NCBI GenBank assembly: GCA_024741835.1
Contig: JAENRP010000510.1
Location: 1-19,199 of the forward strand
Source of the DNA: Diplocarpon mali
Taxonomy: Eukaryota; Ascomycota; Leotiomycetes; Helotiales; Drepanopezizaceae
DNA length: 19,199 bases
Reading direction: 5' to 3'
The notes beneath the pieces were generated by a model, which saw only the letters and a list, made by a program, of their open reading frames with translations, had not been told where the DNA came from and did not search any database. This document shows positions 1 through 12,207 of the stretch, one piece after another. The position numbers and the translations under genes were made by a program. Numbering within the stretch: position 1 is the first letter of the stretch; each line of letters begins with the position of its first letter.

Positions 1-1225
1 ATAACCTATTATTATTATTAAAGGTATCTACTAAAGTTTTGATTAAATAGCCTTTTCCTTTGCCTTTCCTTAATAGTTATAGCCTTTAATAAGATAAGGG
101 CAATTTGCTTTTTGACTTTTGCTTTAATTGCTTCTTAATATTAAAGCTAGCGATTATATTAATCAATTGCCTTCTAATTTTATAATTAGTAATATTATAA
201 GCACTATTATAAAAGTAGTATTCCTAATAAGCTTAAGGGCTCGTCCTGCGCTCCTTCCTCTTCTTAGGCTTATCGTTACCTTATAATATAGTATTTGCTG
301 ATTTAGAGCGTCCTTTAAAGTCTTATTTAATAGTTCGAAGGAGGTCAATCTTCTTATAGATCTTAAGGTTGGGTTAAACAAGAAGAGATTATTTTATAAT
401 AGCGAACTTAAGAGGGAGGCTATTAAGTAGGAAACTAAAGAGTTAAGTTTCTTTAAAAGTTATAGCTATCTTAGGATTTATAGCTTTTACTCTCCTCCTC
501 GCTTTATATAGTATAGATTAAGTAAAGTCTATATTTATATCTATATCCTTATTATCTTTATCTTTTTTATATTAAAATAAAGTGATCTATTATAGTAGAT
601 ACTAAGTGTTAAGGGCAATTATTTAAGAGTATTTTACCTTTAAAGTATCCTATCTTATCTTTGCGTTATTATAAACTTAAATAAAATCTCGGTTTTTATC
701 GCTTAAACCTCTATTAATCTTAAGCTTACATTTAGCTAAGGCTAGCCTATACTCCTTCTCCTTTTTTATATTTAAAATCTACCTTTAGGATTCTCAATTA
801 TTATCTAATAAAGCTCTTAGGCTAAGCTTATTTAATATATTTAGCAAATCCTTAGTAGTTGTATTAACTATTAAAGTAGAAGTAGACAAATTGGTAAAGG
901 GAGTATAGAAGGCTATTCTTACATATTTAATAAGTGTCTTTTAAATCGCTATTTCGATGCCTTTACTTTTAAAGTAAAGCTTTAAATTATCGAACTATTA
1001 TTACTAGTTCTTTCGAGAGAGTTAGAGGTCTTTAAGCCTAGTATTTCGATCGGAATCAGAAGCTATTGCCATTTCGAATAGAATTGCATTGAAAATCAAA
1101 TAAATTAAATAGTTAAAGGCACTCCTCCTATCGAAAGGTTAAAATAATTAAATAGTAGGTATTATAGAAGTATTAAATAGAGAGGAAGTCCTCTTATTAA
1201 AAAGGGTTTTTAGACTATAATATAA

Positions 1226-1354
1226 GGAATTATACCTCTTATAAAATATAGTAAAATAAAGAATTATACCTCTTATAGTATTAAAGGGGTTATAGAATAA
1301 GGAATCATACCTCTTATAATATAGGTTAGCTAAATAGGGAATTATACCTCTTAT
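1226..1354. repeat. Four irregularly spaced copies of a 17-bp motif
   Basis: The motif GGAATTATACCTCTTAT occurs at 1226-1242, 1260-1276 (first base A), 1301-1317 (one T to C change) and 1338-1354. Start-to-start distances are 34, 41 and 37 bases, and the DNA between copies is not conserved. Direct orientation and near-identity point to an old tandem array or a subterminal repeat of a transposon that has since diverged between the motifs. The spacing is too irregular for a simple satellite. Confidence 0.7.
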
Positions 1355-1472
1355 TTGCCGATTGCTCGCCTCTTACTATAAGTCTCGTTCAACTTCTTAC
1401 TAATAGTTATAGCGCAAGTGCTTTCTAAGGGAAATTAATAATCTATTATCAGTTTAGCTAAGGCTTATAACC

Positions 1473-1793
1473 TATTAAGCTTAAGTAAGTCGGCGCAATA
1501 GGTAAAGGAGGCTTCTAAAGGTCGATGGTCGATATATTAATAAGAGTTAAGGAAGGAAGGTTACCCCTTTCTTCCCTATAGCTATATACGTATTAATATC
1601 CTATTGACTAAGCAGTAGGGTCATATGATAATACATCGGAGTGATAGCTGTATCACCTATCTCAATATATTAATACGTATATAGCTTTAAAGAAGAAAGG
1701 GGTAACCTTCCTTCCCTAACTCTTACTAATATATCAACTATCGACCTCTCGAAGCCTCTTATACCTACTGCGCCGACTAATTTAAGCTTAATA
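1473..1793. repeat. Long inverted repeat with 127-bp arms (foldback or MITE-like)
   Basis: The left arm (1473-1599) and the reverse complement of the right arm (1667-1793) align without gaps over 127 positions with 14 mismatches, about 89% identity by hand count. Ten of the mismatches are transitions, as expected if RIP hit the arms separately after they formed. The arms enclose a 67-base loop (1600-1666). The outer ends read TATTAAGC and the inner ends TATTAATAT. Transcribed RNA would form a long hairpin. Known structures of this shape are MITEs, foldback elements, and the ends of DNA transposons that lost their centre. There is no coding capacity, and I found no convincing target-site duplication in the degraded flanks. 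Confidence 0.85.
1618..1665 (+). repeat. Dispersed 48-bp repeat, copy A (in the hairpin loop)
   Basis: This segment fills most of the loop between the two inverted-repeat arms. It aligns with 2414-2460 over its whole length with about seven substitutions, mostly transitions, and one single-base gap. Both copies start with GGTCATATGA, share CATCGGAGT in the middle and end with CCTATCTCAA. Copy A carries T where copy B keeps C at several places, as expected if A is the more RIP-mutated copy. Confidence 0.75.
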
Positions 1794-2413
1794 TCCTAAC
1801 CTATTACTAGGCCAGATTCGAAAGCCTCCTACTTTAATTAAAGTACTATTAGAATAAGAGGAATAGGAAATCGAAGAAGTAATCGGATCTTGTATTTAAG
1901 CTAAAAAGCTTGATTATTAGATTAAGTAAAAAGGAGCTAATAAAGACCTTAAATAGTACCTATGCTCTAATACTATAATAGTACTATATACTATTTGAGT
2001 TTTCTATTAAAATAACCCTTAAGCTAAAGGACTACTAAGGGCGCTATTAAACTAGCTAAAGTCATATAATAATAGCATTAACGATTATAAGGAACTTAAA
2101 GATAATAGGCTTATAAATATAACTATAAGGGCGCAGTTCTTTAAAAGGGAAAGGTAGTATTATAGCTAGGCAGTATTATATGCCTATGCCTACTAAAGTA
2201 TTACGTATATATTAGCAAGGCGGCTCGTATATACTAAGGCTATATTATATACACGCTAATAGGAGCACCTATACTTACTCTTAAAGAGCTCTACTAATAA
2301 GACTCTCCTCTCTTTATCTTTTCTTCTTTATTATATAGCGTACCTCTAGAGGTAATACAGTCGGCGTTATTCATTTATCGTTCCTCTATACGCTCCAGAG
2401 CCAGTCGTAACAA

Positions 2414-2460
2414 AGGTCATATGACAACTCATCGGAGTAATGGCTATATCCCTATCTCAA
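2414..2460 (+). repeat. Dispersed 48-bp repeat, copy B (outside the hairpin)
   Basis: This is the second copy of the sequence in the loop of the 1473-1793 inverted repeat, in the same orientation. It keeps a perfect ten-base palindrome, GTCATATGAC, near its start. The flanking arms of copy A are not present here. The repeat is therefore an independent dispersed unit, or the tip of a related element whose ends are lost. It sits at the boundary where the AT-rich block gives way to normal composition. Confidence 0.7.
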
Positions 2461-2981
2461 CAGTTCTAAAGTAATCTGCGTACTACGAACCTTTCTTACT
2501 CTCCCACTTTTTTCTATCCTAAACCTATTAATGCCATAACTCTATAGTGCCATTATTACAGATCTAGGGACTCGCCTATAGCCCCTGATTCGTTGCTCTA
2601 CCTGCCATTGCTTTAGGCGAATTTGCGTTGTCATAATAGTAAGAGGTTACGATTTGCATCATACTTATGCTCCCTCTTCTTTGTAAATCAAATTGATTAG
2701 TAGCATTGATCTTAGTGACTTCGTTGACTTATGCCTTGCTGTAACTTTCAAGCTGGCTCATTTATATAAGATCTGTATATCTTGCATAACAGCTTTGTAT
2801 TTACATAGAGCATCATACATTTTACTATTTAATTTCTAAGCTTCCAGTACCTAAGCGTTGCTCAGCAGCATTGAGTCTTTTCTAGAATAAGATTCATCCT
2901 ATTGAGAGATATTTACCATGGATACAAAAACAAGTACGTAGTAGATAAGGTTAAAGGAAGAATTTCCCAACTTCATCGATA

Positions 2982-3001
2982 TCTCTAGAAGGTCCGAGAA
3001 T
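2982..3001 (+). promoter_or_regulatory. Candidate heat-shock element upstream of hsp90
   Basis: Four contiguous five-base units read TCTCT AGAAG GTCCG AGAAT. Heat-shock factor binds alternating nGAAn and nTTCn units in phase. Here the second and fourth units match exactly, while the first and third each miss one base. The site lies about 450 bases before the start codon. Position and gene make it plausible, but imperfect units like these also occur by chance. Confidence 0.3.
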
Positions 3002-3306
3002 TGTCGCATTTTTCTCAAAGCTGTTTTATGTTTACCTGAAGATCCACCCTTACCACGCAAAGACCACACGCTATTCCTAAAAAAGTATAGCGCGAATTTG
3101 AAAGAATTTCTACGACTTTCTACCTGGACCATCCAATGCAGAATAAATTTGGGGAAATCTTCGTCCATTAGACCACAGATCTGTTGTCGCAAAACACCTA
3201 ATTCCAACATTCTGACCGCCACGATCATAACGACCTTTCCACAATACCCAAAAACTCACAGTAAGCTTGCCCGATGATGCGGATTTCATTGTTGCCTTGC
3301 CTTCCG

Positions 3307-3314
3307 TTTATATA
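3307..3314 (+). promoter_or_regulatory. TATA-like element of hsp90
   Basis: TTTATATA lies about 135 bases before the hsp90 start codon and just upstream of the pyrimidine-rich leader. Spacing fits a core promoter with transcription starting near 3340-3400. Confidence 0.35.
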
Positions 3315-3446
3315 GGATTTCAGCCTGGCCGCCTGAAGCATCAAACATATCCGCCGTCGCCTCCTTTCCACCACAATTGCACTCCTATTAAGTTTGATTG
3401 CCCTGCTCACATATCATTTTCCTCCAGAAATTCAAACACTGTCATA

Positions 3447-5596
3447 ATGGCTGGCGAGACATTCGAGTTCCAGGCTGAGATATCTCAGCTTCTCTCCTTG
3501 ATCATCAATACTGTGTACTCCAACAAGGAAATCTTCTTGAGAGAACTCGTTTCGAATTGTTCCGATGCGTTGGACAAGATTAGATATGAGGCTCTTTCGG
3601 ACTCGAGTAAGCTAGAAACAGGCAAGGACCTCCGCATCGACATCATTCCAGACAAGGAGAACAAGACTTTGACCATCCGTGACACCGGTATCGGAATGAC
3701 CAAGGCTGTAGGTTTCCTACTTTCCATCACCGAAAACACGCTAACATCGCTCAGGACCTTGTCAACAACCTCGGTACGATTGCTCGCTCAGGCACAAAGC
3801 AATTTATGGAGGCTCTGACTGCAGGTGCTGATATCTCCATGATTGGGCAATTCGGTGTTGGCTTTTATTCTGCTTACCTTGTTGCGGATCGCGTCACTGT
3901 TGTTTCCAAGAATAATGATGACGAACAATACATCTGGGAATCTTCTGCCGGTGGAACCTTCACCCTGACACCTGACGCAGATGGCGAGGATATTGGACGT
4001 GGTACCAAGATTATCCTTCACTTGAAGGAGGAGCAAACCGATTACTTGAGTGAGGCCAAGATCAAGGAAGTCATCAAGAAGCATTCCGAATTCATCTCGT
4101 ACCCTATCTATCTCCATGTTACCAAGGAGACCGAAACCGAAGTTCCTGACGAGGAGGAGACTAAGGACGACGAGGGAGAGGAAAAGAAGGCCAAGATAGA
4201 GGAAGTCGATGATGACGAAGATGAGAAGAAGGAGAAGAAGACCAAGAAGATCAAGGAGACCAAGGTTGAGGAGGAGGAGTTGAATAAACAAAAGCCGATC
4301 TGGACTCGCAATCCTGCAGACATCACTCCTGAGGAGTACGGATCCTTCTACAAGAGTCTTTCCAACGACTGGGAAGATCACCTTGCTGTTAAGCATTTCT
4401 CTGTCGAAGGTCAGCTTGAATTTCGGGCAATTCTCTTCGTGCCAAAGCGTGCCCCATTCGATTTGTTCGAGACGAAGAAGACCAAGAACAACATCAAGTT
4501 ATATGTGCGTCGTGTCTTCATCACAGATGATGCCACCGATCTGATACCTGAGTGGTTGAGTTTTGTCAAGGGTGTTGTTGACTCCGAGGACCTGCCTCTC
4601 AATCTGTCTCGTGAGACTCTGCAACAAAATAAGATCATGAAGGTGATCAAGAAAAACATTGTCAAGAAGGTTCTCGAGCTCTTCCAGGAGATTTCCGAGG
4701 ATAAGGAGCAGTTCGATAAGTTCTATACTGCTTTCAGCAAGAACATCAAGCTTGGGATCCATGAAGATGCTCAAAATCGCCCTGCTCTTGCCAAGCTCCT
4801 TAGATTCAATTCCACTATATCAGGTGATGATCAGACCTCCCTCACCGACTACATCACCCGTATGCCTGAACACCAGAAAAACGTGTACTACATCACTGGA
4901 GAGTCACTCAAGGCTGTTCAGAGGTCGCCATTCCTCGACACGCTCAAGGACAAGAAGTTTGAGGTACTGTTCTTGGTTGACCCCATTGATGAGTACGCCA
5001 TGACCCAACTGAAGGAGTATGATGGCAAGAAGCTCGTCGATATTACCAAGGACTTTGAACTCGAGGAGACTGAGGACGAAAAGAAGGTTCGCGAGTCCGA
5101 GGAGAAGGAGTTTGAAGGTCTTGCCAAGGCTCTAAAGAATGTCTTAGGCGACAAGGTCGAGAAGGTCGTTGTATCTCACAAGCTTGTTGGTGCACCTTGT
5201 GCCATCCGCACTGGTCAGTTCGGTTGGTCCGCCAACATGGAGCGTATCATGAAGGCCCAGGCTCTCCGTGATACATCTATGTCATCTTACATGTCATCCA
5301 AGAAGACGTTCGAGATTTCTCCTCGCTCACCTATCATTAAGGAGCTCAAGAAGAAGTTCGAAGCTGATGGTGAGAATGACCGAACTGTCAAGTCGATCAC
5401 CCAGCTTCTCTACGAGACTTCCCTACTTGTATCTGGTTTCACTATTGACGAACCTGCCGGATTTGCCGAGCGTATCCATAAGCTTGTTTCTCTTGGTCTG
5501 AACGTTGATGAGGAGCCAGATACAAATGAAGACGTTGCCAGTGAGGAGGTTAATAGTGATGTACCAGCCGAGAGCGCGATGGAGGAGGTTGATTAA
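3447..5596 (+). CDS. hsp90: Hsp90 molecular chaperone (cytosolic, one intron)
   Basis: Exons are 3447-3707 and 3755-5596; the 47-bp intron starts GTAGGT, has CTAAC near its end and closes with CAG. The product is 700 aa, the usual length. It is the ATP-driven dimeric chaperone of the cytosol that matures kinases, receptors and other clients. The N-terminal ATPase domain shows catalytic Glu33, Asn37, Asp79 in DTGIG, and the GQFGVG lid motif at 118-123. A charged Glu/Lys linker spans about 216-264. The middle domain carries LSRE, with Arg373 matching the Arg that contacts ATP in yeast Hsp82. The protein ends in MEEVD, the docking tail for TPR co-chaperones. The ATG at 3447 has A at -3 and G at +4. 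An in-frame ATG at 3267 would add 60 non-conserved residues and lies upstream of the likely transcript start. Position 38 is Cys where yeast has Ala; I recall this in other filamentous ascomycetes. Confidence 0.98.
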
Positions 5597-8001
5597 ATGC
5601 AACTAAAAAGAAAAGAAACACGTTGTGCAGGATTGCTTTTGAGGAGTTTGATTGGTTGGTCTTTCACAGATGGTCATTCTCACATTGCACTAACCCTTTG
5701 AACATCACGATCGAGGACTATGTCTTTGCGAGGTGACCAATAATGGCATATATCCGTAACGTATTGAGAATTCTCAGATAGGCAATACAATGCAGAGTCA
5801 AATTAACTAGAAGATTGTTTTAAAGGCATCTTTCCCTAGATTCGAACAGAATCAATCTTCGAAAACTGTTTCATCGGCCTGATCTCAGGTTAGATGGCCA
5901 TATATACTCTATGCGATCTATAATATAATGAAGTTGGTGATTTACTTCCGCCTAGGTATGTCAATGCCCTTATCGGCTATTGGTTTTTTGCCAAGGGGAG
6001 ATGCAGAAGGTAGGAGAGTCTTCGCTACATAGAAGATTTTACTTACTTATCCTATAAAGACAGACACGACTTCTTTTAAGCTCTCTCCAAACTATCTTAA
6101 GCAGTATCTGTGCTACTGCTATCTTATTACTTTCACTAGGAATTTAACCTTCACACAACTATCTGGGCTATCTCCTTAAGCATAAAGCTACGCTTCACTA
6201 ATCACTGGGCTAATACAGCATATATTTAAGCCACGAATACTATGCGGAGCTTTTGCTTATGGAAAACCCATAGATAGAAATTGATTATATGCAATTGGGT
6301 GTTTCATAGATGCTAACAACTTAATGATAAATCGCTATAGCGGCTTTTCTGGAATTGATTCGCATGGCTTATTTGCTAATACTAGGATAAGTTTAAAAAT
6401 GGTTTGTATACAGCTTTAAAGCGGCTCATATTTGAATACTTGATCGTTGAATGATCACTTGCAACTCATTCTTTGCGTTTATAAATTGTGTAAAGTAGGC
6501 AAGTGCTTATTGCTATATCAGTTAGTACTTAGAGATATCAAGCTTTGTATAATCACGACCAAACTGGACGTTGCATAGCTAATGTAACGATTGCGCGACG
6601 GAGTTACGGCGCTAATAGATTTAGGGCACATAAATAGGGCTACCATAGCTTCTACTCCAATTATTTATACTAGGATATACTTGTACAATACTATAAGAAC
6701 GGTTAAGAAGGCCTCTGGTCTATGTATTTAAGCACGGAGACTCTTTATATAAGAGCTCTCTTACTTCTTCGTTTTCTTTATATTAGACTTATAGAATATG
6801 TCATAGCGTGACGTGACATCGTGACTTAGGGGAGACGCGCGGCCTTATGACCTTGGGGAGACAAGCATAAGTTATATGCCTCCTTTTAGTATATTAGAAA
6901 ACTAATCAAGGAGCTATACTACTATAAAAAGGCGATATATTAGGGGAATAAATTGGGGTTTTCTTTGATCTTTTCTACTTGCGAGATTGTATTTTATAAA
7001 TCAACTTGGATATAATTCACGTTGAAAGCGTATATGTAAAAGGGCTTTATACCCTTAGCTACTCCTTAGGTTTGAATTTTATTCGATTTGATAGTATTGA
7101 TTTAATCGACTTTATTAACCTATACCTTATAATGTTATAGAACCGCCTATATTGCGCCTTGCTTCCACTGTCATACTTCTAAGCGAGGGTAAATAATAAA
7201 TTTATAGTAAAACTTCTTTAAAATCACCCTTGATATTCATTAGCCTATGATCGTTTTCTTTTCAATGTAGTAAATAGTGCTAATAACTATCGTTCTTAAA
7301 AATAAGGATTTCTCTTAATAGTGAGTTGAAGCGTGTAAAATTATAATCTAACTATATATCTAAGCTCCTAACATAGGATTACTCCTTTGCCATCTCAGGG
7401 GCTGATTACATAAGCCGATCCTCAGAGCTTCAAATTCCTTATGGCGCAGCACTTTAGCAGTTGAGTTTCCGTCTTTTATTAAAATCAAGCAATGATTGAT
7501 CAGATGGATGCATGAATGTAACCTCAGCTGATTCCCAGATGTTCAAGAAGGTGTAAATCACATCTCAAATCCAGGCGCCCAGCAACGGGTGGGTTTTCTA
7601 CGCGCAGTGCGAAAACAGCATCATTGTAGGAGAGCAACAGATGCCGTCGTCAAGTAATTTTGTACTAAAAGGCGGTATGGAAGGATCCCGAAGAGAGAGA
7701 AAATTTCGCTGCTTATATGAAAGTGAGACTGCCTGAGGCGTGAATGATTAGTCATTAACGCTAATCCAACCTCAAATGTGGCCTTCGGACACTATTCATT
7801 CCCTAACCAGCATTCAGAGTCACAGATGTATTAACCTATCGACAATTCTGCGGAATTCTAATTATCTGGTGAAGCCGTGTAATAGAATATTTTTCTGGTG
7901 CATACTAATTCTCAAAAGGTGACTGTTCTGATCACCGGGAATTTGCACTTGCTCTGCGCACATTTTATAGGCATACATCTCGGCTCGCCCTCCTCGTCGC
8001 A
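5597..8001. other. Intergenic region: hsp90 3' flank, AT-rich repeat-like DNA, sec23 upstream
   Basis: The first 300 bases are the 3' flank of hsp90, with ordinary composition. From about 5900 to 7400 the sequence is AT-rich with stops in all frames. It is TA-rich and CA-poor in parts (for example 7070-7140), so it looks partly RIP-mutated, though less than bases 1-2400. An LTR-like patch sits around 6646-7040. From about 7400 to 8001 composition is normal again and this part presumably holds the sec23 promoter and leader. I see no gene or RNA here. Confidence 0.6.
6646..7040. mobile_element. Possible solo-LTR or retroelement remnant
   Basis: This patch has features often seen in fungal LTRs. 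There is a TATATAA box at 6746-6752 inside the near-palindrome CTCTTTATATAAGAG, and three GTGAC copies at 6808-6812, 6813-6817 and 6821-6825. A 16-base direct repeat ending GGGGAGAC lies at 6821-6836 and 6847-6862 (13 of 16 identical), and ACTATAAAAAGG follows near 6920. No coding domain, primer-binding site or matched TG...CA ends could be fixed, so the limits given are approximate and the identity is a guess from general appearance. Confidence 0.2.
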
Positions 8002-10625
<2,624 letters not shown>

Positions 10626-11440
10626 GGCAGATTACCTGAAGGATAGACATAGCCATCGACTTGGGAAGTATGCGGATTAGCATCAGGAGCAAACTTCTCA
10701 AATAGCTGCTCGGCAGAAGCTCGTGTACTGAAATTGCAACACATTGCAACGTACTGCATAATATGATACCAGCCGCCATTCCAGGTATTCATACCTTGTG
10801 GGCTACTGGGCTATTGTGAAATTGATTTGCTATCTAACCCATGGGCCAAATGCGTAGGAGCGGTGTCTTGATACGAGTCGTTGCCTGCTAGCGCTGGTTC
10901 GAATGCGTGTGCTTTTGATACTAGTCTATAGTCTTCTAAGAGGCAGCGAAAACTCTCAAGACCAGTTTGCAGTCTTGTCGAAATTTAGGCTGCCAGCCTT
11001 AAACATCTTTCGAATATCTCACTCTAAGCTTGGTCTTGTTCACTCGATATGTAATAGATCGATTCTTTCGAGGCTGACCTCCACCAAAAACTCTTGAAAC
11101 CCCTGGTTCTTCGTGCACAATCCACTCTCCAAATACATTTAGCTGCGCAGCTTCAAAAATTGAGATCCTATTTTTGACGTAAAACATATCCAATACGGAA
11201 AAAAGCGATATGTGCGCAAGATTGCGCATACAACGCCTCACCTGTTAATTATCTTGAGTTGAGAAAGAACTGTCCAGGCCGCAGCCGTGCTGCCTCGTTC
11301 TCAGCCTTGCCCCAATTCTAGCGGTACTTTATTAAGCGAAATCGCACAACCAGATTCCTATTTCCAAAGATTTTTTTTCGATCAATCGACAAGTCGACAA
11401 ATCGACAAAACCACGTCTGCGAGTAACTTCAATCGTCAAA
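10626..11440. other. Intergenic region between sec23 and rpl12
   Basis: About 815 bases of ordinary composition hold the 3' flank of sec23 and the promoter and leader of rpl12. No RNA gene is evident. An 80-codon minus-strand frame at 10999-11241 is discussed as a finding. A GGTTCGAATGC at 10896-10906 resembles a tRNA B box, but no tRNA cloverleaf forms around it. Confidence 0.5.
11385..11408 (+). repeat. Three tandem 8-bp units in the rpl12 leader or promoter
   Basis: The unit RTCGACAA occurs three times head to tail at 11385-11392, 11393-11400 and 11401-11408, about 33 bases before the rpl12 start codon and just after a run of eight T. It may be a factor-binding array of a ribosomal protein promoter or a chance microsatellite in the 5' leader. 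I know of no named factor for it. Confidence 0.6.

Positions 11441-12207
<767 letters not shown>

Larger units (their letters stand above)
1..2400. repeat. AT-rich, RIP-like degraded repeat block with no intact gene
   Basis: This stretch is dominated by A and T and is full of stop codons in every frame. TpA is very frequent while CpA and TpG are scarce: the first 60 bases hold 11 TpA, no CpA and one TpG. That is the known footprint of repeat-induced point mutation in Pezizomycotina, which turns CpA into TpA in duplicated DNA. No coding region survives; a 72-codon minus-strand frame at 163-381 resembles nothing I know. The block contains an inverted repeat, a dispersed 48-bp repeat and four copies of a 17-mer, described separately. 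The most likely origin is one or more transposons, but I could not recover a transposase, reverse transcriptase or integrase motif, so the class is undetermined. Composition becomes ordinary near 2400. Confidence 0.75.
2461..3446. promoter_or_regulatory. Intergenic region and promoter of hsp90
   Basis: About one kilobase of ordinary-composition DNA separates the AT-rich block from the hsp90 start. It contains a candidate heat-shock element near 2982-3001 and TTTATATA at 3307-3314, about 135 bases before the start codon. A pyrimidine-rich stretch at roughly 3350-3400 is typical of the transcription-start region of highly expressed fungal genes. A 109-codon minus-strand frame at 2899-3228 has no family I recognise and is more likely chance. 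No other gene is evident. Confidence 0.5.

Noticed and set aside
1226..1354. CRISPR-like array of regularly spaced repeats
   Set aside because: The host is a fungus, repeats are only 17 bases, spacing is irregular and there is no cas gene.
3267..3446. Sixty-residue N-terminal extension of Hsp90 from an upstream in-frame ATG
   Set aside because: The extension has no family resemblance, crosses the pyrimidine-rich leader and begins before the TATA-like element. [12 protein letters not shown] at 3447 is the conserved start.
3788..5154. Several long antisense frames across hsp90
   Set aside because: They are shadows of the codon pattern of hsp90, with low-complexity Ser or Leu translations.
10896..10906. 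tRNA gene suggested by GGTTCGAATGC
   Set aside because: No acceptor stem, A box or anticodon arm can be drawn around it, and the last B-box base does not fit.
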